A stretch of DNA of 64,000 bases, from positions 169,601 through 233,600 of the forward strand of contig NW_005178533.1 of NCBI RefSeq assembly GCF_000350225.1, in the 5' to 3' direction. Shown piece by piece: positions 23,238 to 32,924 of the stretch (position 1 is the stretch's first letter; each line of letters starts with the position of its first letter). This DNA comes from Chondrus crispus (Eukaryota; Rhodophyta; Florideophyceae; Gigartinales; Gigartinaceae). The translations under genes and the position numbers were made by a program. The notes beneath the pieces were generated by a model. The model searched no databases, was not told the DNA's origin, and saw only the letters and a program-made list of their open reading frames with translations.

Positions 23238-24055
23238 TGTTTGCTCATTACACGGCACCGCATGCGCTCAAAAAAAATAAACAAATATACGGGGAAAGGT
23301 TTTTGGACGTAGGGATTGGGAAATTCGTACCCAGTCGTCTCTTCGGCGATAAACGGATCACCAAACGTGCCCTCGAAACATTCCTCCCTAGTTGACCGGT
23401 TCTCTCGTCGCATCTCTCGTCGCCGCCGACGAGTCGGATGTCGTCACGCTCACCAGCAACAACCTAGCCGATGTCGTCGCCGAGGACCAGGAGGTCACAA
23501 AAAACAGCTCATGAGAGACATGAGTAAGAATCGACGCCCAATGGACCGATTGCTTTGCAGTGATGTGGGGTTTGGAAAAGCCGAAGTTGCAGTTCGAGCG
23601 AGGCTCCGGGTCTGGGCAGCTGGGAAGCATGTCGCAATCCTTGCCCCCACTACAATTCTGGCGCAGCAACACTACGATACTTTTCGAAGCAGATTTGAAG
23701 GGGCCTCCCTCAAAGTCGCAATGGCCCGCATGACCAGATTTACTTCACGGAAGATAAACATTGAGAACAGAGATAGATTATGCTCTGGAGAGGTGCGCGT
23801 CGCCATAGGCACTGAGATGTTACTCAACGACAAATGTATTTTCCAGACCTGGGCTTGCTGATCGTTGAAGAGGAACATAGATTGGGATTTAATCGAAAGG
23901 AGAAGACTCGGGCCCGATACCGCGGTATTGATGCGCTCTTTATTTCAGCTACGCCAATTCCACGCACATTTCACTTATATGATGATTTTGGAAAGCAATC
24001 AGTTGTCGATCTGGTGCTAAGTGGAAGGGAAATTGCAGTTACAGAGGATAATAGT
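23238..24055 (+). repeat. Right long inverted arm (portion shared with left arm)
   Basis: Inverse copy of 3816-4632, nearly identical. The similarity could continue beyond 24055, but the left arm is cut there by E1. Confidence 0.6.
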
Positions 24056-24619
24056 GTATATGTACGGTTGGTGACGGAAGTGCGTATGACGAAGGCGATC
24101 GAGAAGCAGATTGAAGCTTTCAAAAAGGGATTCTACGAGCTCATTCCCTACGACGACATTAGGATCTATAACGAGCTCGAGCTAGAACTACTCATGTCAG
24201 GGTTGCCAGACATTGACATGGCTGACTTGAAAGCGAATGTAGAATATACAGGCTACACTGCCGCATCACCGCCGATCACATGGTTCTGGAGATGTAATCA
24301 TAACATGGATCAAGAAGACCTGGCGCGTCTCGTGATGTTTGTGACAGGAAACAGCAAAGTGCCCTTGGAGGGCTTTGAGACGCTTCCGGGTATGAATGGG
24401 GTGCAAAAATTCCAGATTCATTATGTCTCCGGGAACACAGTGCGCCTTCCCTTGGCTCAAACTTGCTTCAATCCAATGGATTTGCCAGAGTATAGAAGCG
24501 CAGAGATTTTGTCGGAGAAATTCTCCGACAAAATCTCTGCGCTTCTATACAGTTTCAAACTGCTTCATGCAGTCCGGGAATGCATCGTTGGGTTTGGATT
24601 TGCGTTCGGCGGAAACTAG
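23390..24619 (+). pseudogene. Chimera of TRCF (Mfd) helicase and HECT E3 ligase fragments
   Basis: Three pieces in one orientation. (1) About 23390-23510, in the frame starting LTGSLVASLVAADESDVV: looks like a signal peptide plus the start of a protein disulfide isomerase, ending in UGA; weak evidence. (2) About 23500-23960: TRCF helicase motifs I to III (DVGFGK, PTTILAQQHY, VEEEHRLG, SATPIPRT) with a 1-nt shift near 23845. (3) From about 23965: C-terminal HECT domain of UPL1/HUWE1 type (FYELIPYDDIRIYNELELEL, SGLPDID, NVEYTGYTAASP, FVTGNSKVPLEGF) with the catalytic Cys in QTCFNP (24464-24466) and the typical end GFGFA. A 39-nt foldback insertion follows EILSEK. Captured host fragments, not a working gene. 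Confidence 0.78.
24490..24550. repeat. Perfect 61-bp palindrome inside the HECT fragment
   Basis: Arms of 30 nt around one A, starting GTATAGAAGCGCAGAGATTT. Removing 39 nt (about 24521-24559) restores a normal HECT C-terminus, EK joined to LLHAVRE. The second arm is therefore an inverted copy of the preceding coding sequence. Confidence 0.92.
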
Positions 24620-25658
24620 TCGTGAAGGCGGGAAGGTTGATGGAAATTGAAATGAATGTGCACGCTCTAAGTGGATAATTGCTGTGGTCAGTACAGCATG
24701 ATGCTGCCGATGTGCGTAGTATGATGGGGAAAGATATCAATAACTATGGGAAAGCAGGTGATTATTATCCCACGACAGTCGGGCTTAGCTTGTACGTGAC
24801 GAGGAGTTTGGAGACGTGGTCCGAATTGGATTTGCCGTTGCACACACTCGAGTGCGCGGTGCTGATGCAATATCGCAGACCCTAAACTGGGTGACTACAG
24901 TACACGGTCCTTAATGAAGATGGTGATCTATTTATTATGCTTGCAATGTATTTGCGTAGACACACGGACACAGGGGAACGATGTCTGACAATGTGAACAT
25001 GGCTATCATTTGCGCAATGGGCGGATGAATTGATCTGGGTTGGACGCAATTATTCAGTGTCTTGGAGAGCAATACTCAGAGGCGTTGAAGTTTTTTCGGA
25101 CGGATCTCTTCTGCTTGGTTCATCTAACAATTCCCGATGAAGTCCACAAAGTGTGTCTACACTGCGACTGAAGGGATCGCTAGTCTTACAATATTAAGGA
25201 CCGGTGAGCAACACAAAAAGAGGGACGGCTGTATATATCCCAAGAAGAACCTTCTCCAGCTCTGCCATGGCAGAAACCCACCGCAACTTGGCATAATGCC
25301 AAGTTATGTGTGGCAATGATTGCCACACATAACAATATTGATGTAAAGCGGCACGCAGAAGCGCATGTAGTGAAAACTGTCAAGACTACTGAACAACTGC
25401 GCATGACCTATCTCTTCCGTTGTGGGAGGACGTGCTTGTGTGGCAGATGGCGCGGCGCCGAAGGGGCCGCGCGGTCGGGACGAGGACAGGAAGGGAGGCC
25501 ATTTCGAGGGTTTGTGGCAACGGCGGAGGGAGGATCGAGAGGAAAAGGAGACGGTCCGTCTCGGTAGTACGGTAATAGGAAGAGGAGCACTAGGCGCCTT
25601 GCGGTTCTGTTCGTCGCGCCGTAAATAGACGGTATGCGCGGATGACCACAGTAAGAAT
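24620..25658. other. No convincing gene; palindrome cluster
   Basis: Short frames only (such as 24679-24885) with no recognisable domain. The region contains the three adjacent palindromes at 25261-25332 and a GC-rich patch at 25430-25560. It may include the unrecognised end of the DUF7869 element. Confidence 0.5.
25261..25332. repeat. Three adjacent perfect palindromes
   Basis: 25261-25274 (TCTGCCATGGCAGA), 25285-25305 (10-nt arms around A) and 25304-25332 (14-nt arms around G, starting TTATGTGTGGCAAT). The last two overlap by two bases. The sequences are unrelated, so this is not one repeat family. Confidence 0.9.
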
Positions 25659-26490
25659 TTAGCCTATTTTTGGGAAAATTGTTAATCTTTTTACTCTGGA
25701 AAAATCCTTTTTAGAACCGACTGCTGTTCTAGGCGGTATTGGTGACCCTCTTTCTATGACAGATTTCCGTAGAGCTTGGCTCAAGTTATAATAAGACATG
25801 AAGCTGTGAATGTCTGATGCATGAGTATTCTTGAGATGAATGTCGAACTCTTTCGGTATGTATGTGGCCTCCCCTCCTATCCACTCAAACGCAGCTCTTC
25901 GTACACAGTCCAAAGCATAAGTGTAATTATGCCGAAACTGCTCAGAAAATTGTATATTACAGACATATACAATCCGCCCCTCGGTCATAGAACCACCCGT
26001 GCCGACAACAAACATGACGTGATTAACTCCGAGGGGTGCAGCGTGGTGCAGCACTTGCGCTCGGTACTGCGTCGTAGGTACCATTTCTTGGAATAGTTCG
26101 TTGCTTCTTTCATCGACTCCTACATTTTCGATGCATACAAAGGCCCCGTATTTCTCCTTCAAATCCGTCGCAGCCCCAACAGTTGAGACGGAAGTCATTG
26201 TTTTGATCTCGACCGGCATGACCACAATTGTATCGTCTTCGTTAGTTACAGCTATCACAGCATCAGGGCTGTCAGCGATAATTGAAGTCGACTTGCTTTC
26301 TACCAGCCCGACGTAATGCATGTGTCTGATGACACATCGTCTGCCACTGTCCTTCACAAAAACGGAGGAACCAAACGGCCGGGCATATGCAGCATCCTGT
26401 CTAAGCAAGAATTTCTCTGAGCGCTTTCAACATTTCCATCTCCTTTCGGCTGCCTTCCTGCATGCCCATTGTAGTCACGAGAGGTTTCAT
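25659..26490 (-). pseudogene. PD-(D/E)XK nuclease-like gene (YqaJ/lambda-exonuclease style)
   Basis: The main frame (26408-25659, 249 codons) has SPDAVIAV and, after a short loop, MPVEIKT: the D and ExK of a PD-(D/E)XK active site. It continues with a helix TQYRAQVLHHAAP and a strand NHVMFVVGT, in the order seen in YqaJ-like alkaline exonucleases. A likely start is the ATG at 26490, whose first 28 codons join the main frame after a 1-nt shift near 26405. Two palindromes abut that start. Such nucleases occur in viruses and in some eukaryotic mobile elements. No replication or transposase gene is clearly tied to it here. The family is an inference from motifs. Confidence 0.5.
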
Positions 26491-26530
26491 AATTATGAAA
26501 ACAGTTCCTTTAGGCCTAAAGGAACTGTTT
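26485..26530. repeat. Two adjacent perfect palindromes
   Basis: 26485-26500 (TTTCATAATTATGAAA) and 26499-26530 (16-nt arms, AAACAGTTCCTTTAGG then its complement). They sit at the 5' end of the nuclease frame and may have disrupted its upstream part. Confidence 0.9.
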
Positions 26531-27041
26531 GAGGACGTATCGGATATAGTAAGGGAGTTCCTGGACGCCACAAAGTCGCCAGAGAGACAAAGGCAGAACT
26601 AGAGCTGCCCAAATGATTTCTTCGCTGCGTAAAGCCATGGGGCGATGTAGAATTATGTCAGCTCCAGCTCTGCCACAATGTTGGAGGAGAATTGCTGTCA
26701 CTCGTGTACACCTGGACAGAACAGCACGCATGGAGAAGGGGGGAGACAGATGACCGACAGCCTGCATTCATGAGCAACTGTAGACCGGAGAGGCTGACAC
26801 GAAATATCATGGAAAGGAAGTAAAATAGAAAGAGAATAAAGTGCAGGAGCACGCCGGACCTCGGAAGATGAGGAGCCGGACATCGTTGTGTTGAGAAATT
26901 CTACGTTCTAATCCCTCACGTTAAGCTCTAGCCGCCCAGGCGTCTAAAGATCTCACGTTCTTTACAAAAGAAGAGTGGTTTCCGCGAGATGGGGTAGTAC
27001 TGTGCAATGAAAATGGGTCAAGGGAGCAACAGAAAATACAT
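26531..27041. other. No gene seen
   Basis: Frames are short and broken on both strands. A minus-strand frame ending at 26516 reads toward the nuclease gene but stops inside the palindrome; it may be a detached N-terminal piece. Confidence 0.4.
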
Positions 27042-28048
27042 AGTTTCATGGAGCATTTCAATAGATTTGTCAGAACTATTGTTCCACAGGTAACTATTAT
27101 TATAAAACTTGATGGATATAGCTGTCGTGGGGTTTATGTGGTAGGAATTATGCGAGAAGTACAATATCGAAGTTTTACAGGCTCCTGCCAATACGTCCCA
27201 TTTTCTCCATTCGTGCGATCAAGCCATTGAAACATTTCAAGAAAGCCATACACACTTCAAGAGGCCAACTCTGTTTACACATGATATGCGATACAAAGAC
27301 TGTGCAATTAAAACCGATGTGCGCAGTTGTCAGGCATGGAAAAACTAACATCCATGGCATTGGCAAGTCATTCTGTGAGACGGGAATAGTTCCATTCAAT
27401 GCAGCGTTTCCAGATCAATTCAAGGATTAAAGTCACAGCAACAAAGAAAAAGCCCGGAACGTCAAGCGTGGTATTAAACCAATGTGGTCCTTCTTTTTGC
27501 ATCGCCAGCGTTAAAAGCCAGAAACAGATACAGAGACATATGCAGACTTGATCTGCATACTGGACCAAGAGCGAGACAAAGTACAGGCGCTACAGAAAAT
27601 TGCAGAACGATCGGCAGATGGCAGAACAGCAAGCAAAATATTGTCCGAGGTTGGAAAGCCTGAATTCATCACGGCCGCTGCATGTGGGACTCAACGGATC
27701 GCGGTAGGGTGCAGAGCGCCGCAACGTGATGGACGGTTAGTCAGCTGATCAAATACCGCCGTGGAAAAGCACTTCAAAAGATTGAGTAGAAAGCGGATTG
27801 ATAAAAGCAAAAGGCGGCCAAATTTCGCACATCGAGCTCGTGCAGCCAGGTTGCGAGACCAGAAGAAGAACGACATCGCTGCTGCGAGACAGCTCAAAAA
27901 GCACAAGACTTTCATGAAAGTAACCTCTACTGCTTTGTTGTTGCTGAGTAAGGTGCAGCACAGACCTGGAAGGCGAAGATCAGCAACAGGTACAAGGGTC
28001 GTCCATAAAATCATCATCGGTGAGCTGAAAACGGCTATGAAGTTATAA
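27042..28048 (+). pseudogene. Relic of a pogo/Tigger-like (DDE_1) transposase
   Basis: Three broken frames follow each other. The first has MEHFNRFVRTIVPQ and IIIKLDGYSC, resembling the helix and central LLLDGH motif of DDE_1 transposases. The second has HGIGKSFCETGIVPFN, resembling the GFRxTGIYPFNP motif near the end of that domain. Further on, 27761-28048 codes for a Lys/Arg-rich tail (KRLSRKRIDKSKRRPN). The part between the first two motifs is degraded. No terminal repeats were found. Confidence 0.45.
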
Positions 28049-28771
28049 AGAGGATGGGTCCAAAATTGGACCACTTTTGTACGACGATGTAGATAATTTG
28101 TGGTGACTTTAATGCCCCCTAGTAGTTGTCAGATCCCATGCAGAGGCTCTCAGCCGGAACTCCGCAGTGTTGTAATTGGCTGAGAACCAGTTGTGGAGTC
28201 GCGGTGAGGCTCTTGCATCCAACACGCAAAGAATAACTTACATGTCTACACTTGACGCAGTCACAATGGTGTATGTTAGAGCGGGAGACCAAAGAGTCTC
28301 TGGTCCTATTTATTCTGCACTACATGTGTTGTAAGGGGATGACAGATGTGCTATCTGCCACTAAACGTTGTGCGCCTTTGGGCCCAGACGCTGAAGGTGG
28401 CGTCTTGAGCGAGTGTGACTGTGGTATTTTCACAGAATACACAATAAAGGCAGGAATCGTATAATTTTAGGGGAGATTTCAAGATCAGTACGAGAAATGG
28501 GTAAAAGGTAATCATTCAGTAGGAGAAGATCTTTTTTGACACCTTTGGTAGGTGATTTTCGTGAAAAGTTACAACTCAATAAGCGAAACAAAAAAGTGAC
28601 AGGATCAGTAGGTTTTTCCCGTAAAAATCCTACCATATCTGTCACATATATGCGTTTCCACCACTCATCTCGTCACCACCCTCTTATTATCCTACCAGTC
28701 TTGGCATCCCCCCCAAACCGCCAAACCCTAAACCAAAAAGGGTACCCTACCGATCTTCAAGTCCGTTGAGA
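28049..28771. other. Upstream region of the J-domain/MULE unit with subterminal motifs
   Basis: No gene. From 28483 to 28645 the motif TCAGTAGG or close variants occurs repeatedly (28483, 28515, 28603). 28596-28645 forms an imperfect hairpin (GTGACAG...CTGTCAC). Inverse copies of the motif (CCTACTGA) follow the transposase at 45528-45636, so both could be ends of one transposon. Confidence 0.45.
28596..28645. repeat. Imperfect 50-bp hairpin with TCAGTAGG motif
   Basis: Left arm GTGACAGGATCAGTAGG pairs with GTCACATATATG-side sequence ending CTGTCAC (28639-28645), with a few mismatches; the loop is TTTTTCCCGTAAAAA-like. Confidence 0.6.
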
Positions 28772-29439
28772 ATGGGTATAGGTGACAATGAACAGCTTCA
28801 GAGAATCGATGCGATCGCCGAAAATACTTCTGTCTTGAGAGTGTTTTTCCCGGACAGCAGAGAGAAAAGTATCGCTCTCTCAAACATTCGAGAAGCCTAT
28901 CTACGATTATGCCTGCAGGCTCATCCAGACAAAGGAGGGGCAGTCAATGTCCAAAGCGCGACCCGTTGCACGCAAAACATTTCTAAGTGCTATGAGATAG
29001 CCAAAGAGTACGCTAAGAGTCGTCTAAATTGCTGGAAATGTTTGATTCCAGATACTGTTTGCTTCAAAGGTTTCATTGATGAAGATCTTCATGTCAATTA
29101 ATCTCCTTATTCTTCTCCTGAACGATTCCGCAATGATGTTGATGATATTTTCGATAGTTTTTTTTCCAGGGACGAAGCGGATTTGAGGCAGTCAGGCGAT
29201 CACGAATCGTCTCAGAATTTTGGGAACAGTAGTTCTGATGATAGTGTTGTTTTTGTGTCGGAAACATTCTCAGAATCCAATACGGCAACTCCAAACGTTT
29301 TTTCTACATCACACAGTACCCCTCCCCTTCAACAAGCGCCAAGACAAACCGAAAAGTTGGAGCGAATTCGCGCGAGTAAGCGTGCCTACAAATCCAGAGT
29401 TCTGGATGAGGCACTTCAAGCACTTGAGAGAGAGAAAAG
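28772..29439 (+). pseudogene. J-domain (DnaJ-like) gene next to Mutator-like transposase
   Basis: ATG at 28772. A J domain lies in residues 10-80: helix I and II (LRVFFPDS, IREAYLRLCLQ) followed by the invariant HPD in HPDKGG (residues 51-56), then helix III/IV region with YEIAKEYAKSR. J domains stimulate Hsp70 ATPase. A UAA at 29099-29101 interrupts the frame, which then runs on through an acidic Ser-rich linker and a basic helix (SKRAYKSRVLDEAL). E2 is inserted after 29439. Joined to 43433 the frame would end at 43466, 25 bp before the transposase ATG; a 1-nt change in the GAGAGAGAG run would instead fuse it to the transposase. Confidence 0.65.
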
Positions 29440-30138
29440 TGTAGTATAACCCCCCCCAGGGGTTTAAATTAGATTAGATCAAGAACTAGATCAGCTACTG
29501 TAGAGCGTCGAGCTCTACAGTACCACCGCGCGTGTCCACGTGTACACCACGGGGACAAGGGACATGCGCACACACGTGCACACGTGTACAGCGCGCGAAC
29601 GAAGCGCGCACGCACCACGGGTGATACGTGTACTGTCAGCCTCGACATAGCTGACAGTATTCCAGTGCAGGCCGACCTGCACTACAGCAGCCCACTACAG
29701 TACCTCGGTACTGTAGTGTTATGATAGATTGTTTTGTATATTAAATATAGAGCGGACCGACGGCGGCGGAGGGGGACAAGCACGGGCTTGTCCTCAACCG
29801 ACCGCCAAGGTCAGTCGACCCAGCTTGTTCTGAACGTCGCCTTCGCTCTTCGCGCGCGTTTAGTCGGAGCTGAGCCGGAGTGGACGCGCAGCACGCGAGC
29901 GAGCACCGAACGGTCTCCGCCCGTCAGCACTGGTACGTCACTCAGTGCTGCTCCGGGGCGTCGAGGTGTCGATCCGCTCGTGCGTGCGCGCGTCCCTGCT
30001 CGCTCCCGCTCTACCACCGCTACCCGGGCCCGAGCCCGGTTCGGTAGCTGGTTGGCCCGCTTCACCCCTTCTCCGATCCGGGGTCTACAGGTCGAACTGC
30101 GCATACACCTCCAGTCGTCTGGGGGTGTTTATGCTACA
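29440..30138 (+). repeat. 5' LTR of E2
   Basis: 699 bp, TGTAGTATAACC...TTTATGCTACA. It differs from the 3' LTR at only a few scattered sites. U3 holds a series of stem-loops: 29496-29522, 29631-29659, 29663-29687 and 29693-29718, most with CTGTAG or CTGTCAG in the stem. TATATTAAATATAG near 29736 is a possible core promoter. Confidence 0.95.
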
Positions 30139-30139
30139 G

Positions 30140-30157
30140 TGGTCTCTTGACCTAGAA
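30140..30157 (+). other. Primer-binding site of E2
   Basis: TGGTCTCTTGACCTAGAA, one base after the LTR; two differences from the E1/E3 site (CC to TT). Confidence 0.65.
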
Positions 30158-30214
30158 GATCCCGAGATCTTTCCGAGAAGACTTTCTTTTTCCTCCGCGT
30201 CCGTACGCGTTGAC

Positions 30215-32812
30215 ATGAGTCAAGAATACGCCACTTCGATCCGGTCCGAACCGGCGGATCCGAGGGTGGCCGCTATGCACGCACCATCACCGCCGTTCCG
30301 CGACGGCGACGCTGGTCTCCGAGACCGCGAACCGTCGCCCGAGTCCCTCGAAGGACAAGCGGCTGCGATGTTCGATCGCATAGCTGACTACATCGAGGAA
30401 GTCCGTACTTCACTCCGTATAGACGTGACGGACGCCGTCTACTCGCGATGTATGGACGAGCTCCGCTCCCTACGTGAAGGGAGGTTCGATCGAGTCAGCC
30501 AGTCCTTGGAGAATCTCCGAGCACTAGTCGACGAGTTACACTCGCGACTGGTGCTCGTCGAAGACTCACGCCTCGCACAGCCCGTACTGCACGGGCAAGG
30601 TCGCCCCACGAGGCCAACCTCGACGAGACGTCCCGACGATCGACCGTCTCCGTCAGCAGAACAGTTGGGTGCGTTCGCGCACCTCTCCGCCGAGCTCAAC
30701 GCTACGCGACAGCGTGGTCGTGACATGGAACGGACCATGGCCGCAAGGCTGCCCGGTGCCCCCACGAGAGGGCCCGGTGGTGCCGTACCTCCGAGCGCCG
30801 TCGCTCCGGAAGGTTGGCGTCCGACTGGCGCCGACACTAGTCGGACGGCGGAAGGAACCCGTCCCCCGATGGGCGCGAATCTCGCGTCCAAGACCCAAGC
30901 ATTGCCGCCTATCCCCGGAAGTAGTCGGCAGATGGACCGCGTATCGTACGCAGACGAACAGGACCGTGGAGGAGCCGCCCGCGGATCCGGAGAACCGATG
31001 TTCTCCGTCGATCCCCGCTGGGGCGGCTACCCGCCGGCGAGTTACGCCGAGCATCCAGGTCCGGTAGACGTCTGCACGCTACCGGTTACCTCCTTCGGCA
31101 GGCTGGGTCCGGCTGACCCCGGGCTCGAGCCGGTACATACGATGATCCAAGAGTTCAGCGCCGTTGCTGACTATCGCATGTACCGCTTGGATAACATCTC
31201 GAGGCTCGTTACCTCGGGTGACGCGGGACGGATCGCGAAGTACGTCCAACGCTGCCGTGGGATCCGTCCCACGATGAAGAGCTTTGACGGTACGGACCCG
31301 ATCCAGCTCCTACCGTTCTTGAAGGATATTCGGATAACCTTCAACTCGCAACACCTGACCGAAGGTGTTGCGGTGAGAGTCCTCGCGCACTTGTTAGAGC
31401 GCGACGCCGAGCGCCTGTATACGAGTTATACGATGCGTGGCCTCCGTGCCGGCCAACTACACGACGACGTGAGTTGGCCGGGACTCGTGAACCAGTTCCT
31501 GAAACGCTACCTAACCGACGACGTGTTAGGTGAAGCGTACGACGCTGTCGCGACGGCGCGACAGCAATCTCATGAAACGGAGAGCACGTTTGCGGACCGG
31601 CTCGAAACTGCCGCGTTCCGGTGCACGGCAGTGTTCTCCGAACAGTCCCTCGCGCACTACTTCGTGCGGAGACTCGCTCCTGCGACTCGTGCCGCAGTTT
31701 CCGAGACAGTGCAGCGGCTGCCGAGCCGCCAGAAGACCGATCTTCCGACCATCCGCCGTATGGCAACGGCGGAAGGGACCACTTACCGCGCTCGATGCGG
31801 TTTACCTCTGCCGGATTCGAAACCGGCAGGGAGGGCTGGCAGGAGTACGAAGTCCGCCGCAACAAGTTCGCCCGCTTCTACCCTCCATGTCGGGGAGGAT
31901 GAGAGGCAGGCCGACCCTGTCCTCATTACGCAAGGTGCACGGCCAGTAGGGGGTCGACCCCCTTCACCAATGTCGACCGGAACGACGTCGAGCTACGCGA
32001 CCGCGTTCGCGGCCACTCCAAGAGCGCCCAGGGGTACAGACCCCCGGGTCGCTGAGCTCGACATCTCAAACCGAGCTACCGGAGGTGAAGCCCCTCGCGT
32101 GCCCCTCCTCACCAATGAGGAGGCGCGTCACGCGGCGACCTTCGCCTCAACGGACGGCAGCGCGTGCGTGTGCTGGCTATGTCGTGCGTACGGACACGCC
32201 ATGTACGCCTGCCCGTTCTTGTCGCCGGAACAACGAATGTTCACGGCGTACAGGAACTACCGCTACCAGATGGAGACGCGCCCCGGGGCGCGCAATCTAC
32301 TCCGGCAAGCGGTCGGCGAGGGTCGTCCCCCGCGTCAAGGTTTCCCGAATCGGTCGGGTGGGGGCGCTCGCTTCGCCCCCCGTGGAGGCGGGTATCGTCG
32401 TACCGAACTCGATCGTCGGGATCGGCCCGACTACCGCCAGGCCGACACAAGGTACCCCCGCCAAGGAGGGAGAGGGGACCGAGACCGTTCTCGGTTACCT
32501 CAACAGGTACAGAACGCAATCATGTACCTACAAGATTGGGTAGAGGGCTCGTATCCCCTACCCGCAGAGGGACAAGAAGGCGAACCGGTTCGACCCGTCC
32601 CTCAGATCCTGCGACGTCCGGATGTCGCAGCTCAAGGGCAGGAAGTACCCGGGTACTTCGCCGAGGACGCGCGGCCGCAGTGGGGGGATCGTCCCGACCC
32701 ACGCGGCCAAGGACCCGAAGGCGACCTGGCCACCGATAGCCAGGGGGTAGCTCCGATAGCACTGGTAGTTCGAAAAAAGGGTAAAGACGGTTACGTACAC
32801 GCGGTCGCGTGA
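30215..32812 (+). CDS. gag: E2 gag, intact
   Basis: 865 codons from the ATG at 30215 (MSQEYATS), the same start as E1 gag. The frame is open further upstream, but that part is LTR and leader. N-terminal 320 residues are acidic, Arg/Pro-rich and partly coiled coil. The capsid-like middle includes RIAKYVQRCRGIRP, DGTDPIQLLPFLKDI and the tail LAHYFVRRLAP. Zinc knuckle CWLCRAYGHAMYAC at about residues 653-666 is followed by a long Arg/Gly/Pro-rich region. At 1385-1383 E1 has a stop where this copy has Glu. The only intact long protein of this element. Confidence 0.9.
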   Translation: MSQEYATSIRSEPADPRVAAMHAPSPPFRDGDAGLRDREPSPESLEGQAAAMFDRIADYIEEVRTSLRIDVTDAVYSRCMDELRSLREGRFDRVSQSLENLRALVDELHSRLVLVEDSRLAQPVLHGQGRPTRPTSTRRPDDRPSPSAEQLGAFAHLSAELNATRQRGRDMERTMAARLPGAPTRGPGGAVPPSAVAPEGWRPTGADTSRTAEGTRPPMGANLASKTQALPPIPGSSRQMDRVSYADEQDRGGAARGSGEPMFSVDPRWGGYPPASYAEHPGPVDVCTLPVTSFGRLGPADPGLEPVHTMIQEFSAVADYRMYRLDNISRLVTSGDAGRIAKYVQRCRGIRPTMKSFDGTDPIQLLPFLKDIRITFNSQHLTEGVAVRVLAHLLERDAERLYTSYTMRGLRAGQLHDDVSWPGLVNQFLKRYLTDDVLGEAYDAVATARQQSHETESTFADRLETAAFRCTAVFSEQSLAHYFVRRLAPATRAAVSETVQRLPSRQKTDLPTIRRMATAEGTTYRARCGLPLPDSKPAGRAGRSTKSAATSSPASTLHVGEDERQADPVLITQGARPVGGRPPSPMSTGTTSSYATAFAATPRAPRGTDPRVAELDISNRATGGEAPRVPLLTNEEARHAATFASTDGSACVCWLCRAYGHAMYACPFLSPEQRMFTAYRNYRYQMETRPGARNLLRQAVGEGRPPRQGFPNRSGGGARFAPRGGGYRRTELDRRDRPDYRQADTRYPRQGGRGDRDRSRLPQQVQNAIMYLQDWVEGSYPLPAEGQEGEPVRPVPQILRRPDVAAQGQEVPGYFAEDARPQWGDRPDPRGQGPEGDLATDSQGVAPIALVVRKKGKDGYVHAVA

Positions 32813-32924
32813 GCCGTCTTTTACCTATGAACTAGACCGGTCTCCGCGTGCTCGCCAACGACACGGGGGGTATTGTCCGATAATACATCCCCAGCTATCG
32901 GAGTTGAGCACAGGGACTCCAGCA

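Larger units (their letters stand above)
19228..24620. mobile_element. DUF7869-type DNA transposon, right part
   Basis: Begins at the E3 LTR inside the DUF7869 gene, repeats the 1.6 kb found at 6453-8037, and then continues through the rest of the partner gene, a Cys-rich tail, and the right inverted arm with the TRCF/HECT chimera. Joined with 3816-8037 it gives one element of roughly 8 kb without E3. The right end is uncertain. Confidence 0.55.
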
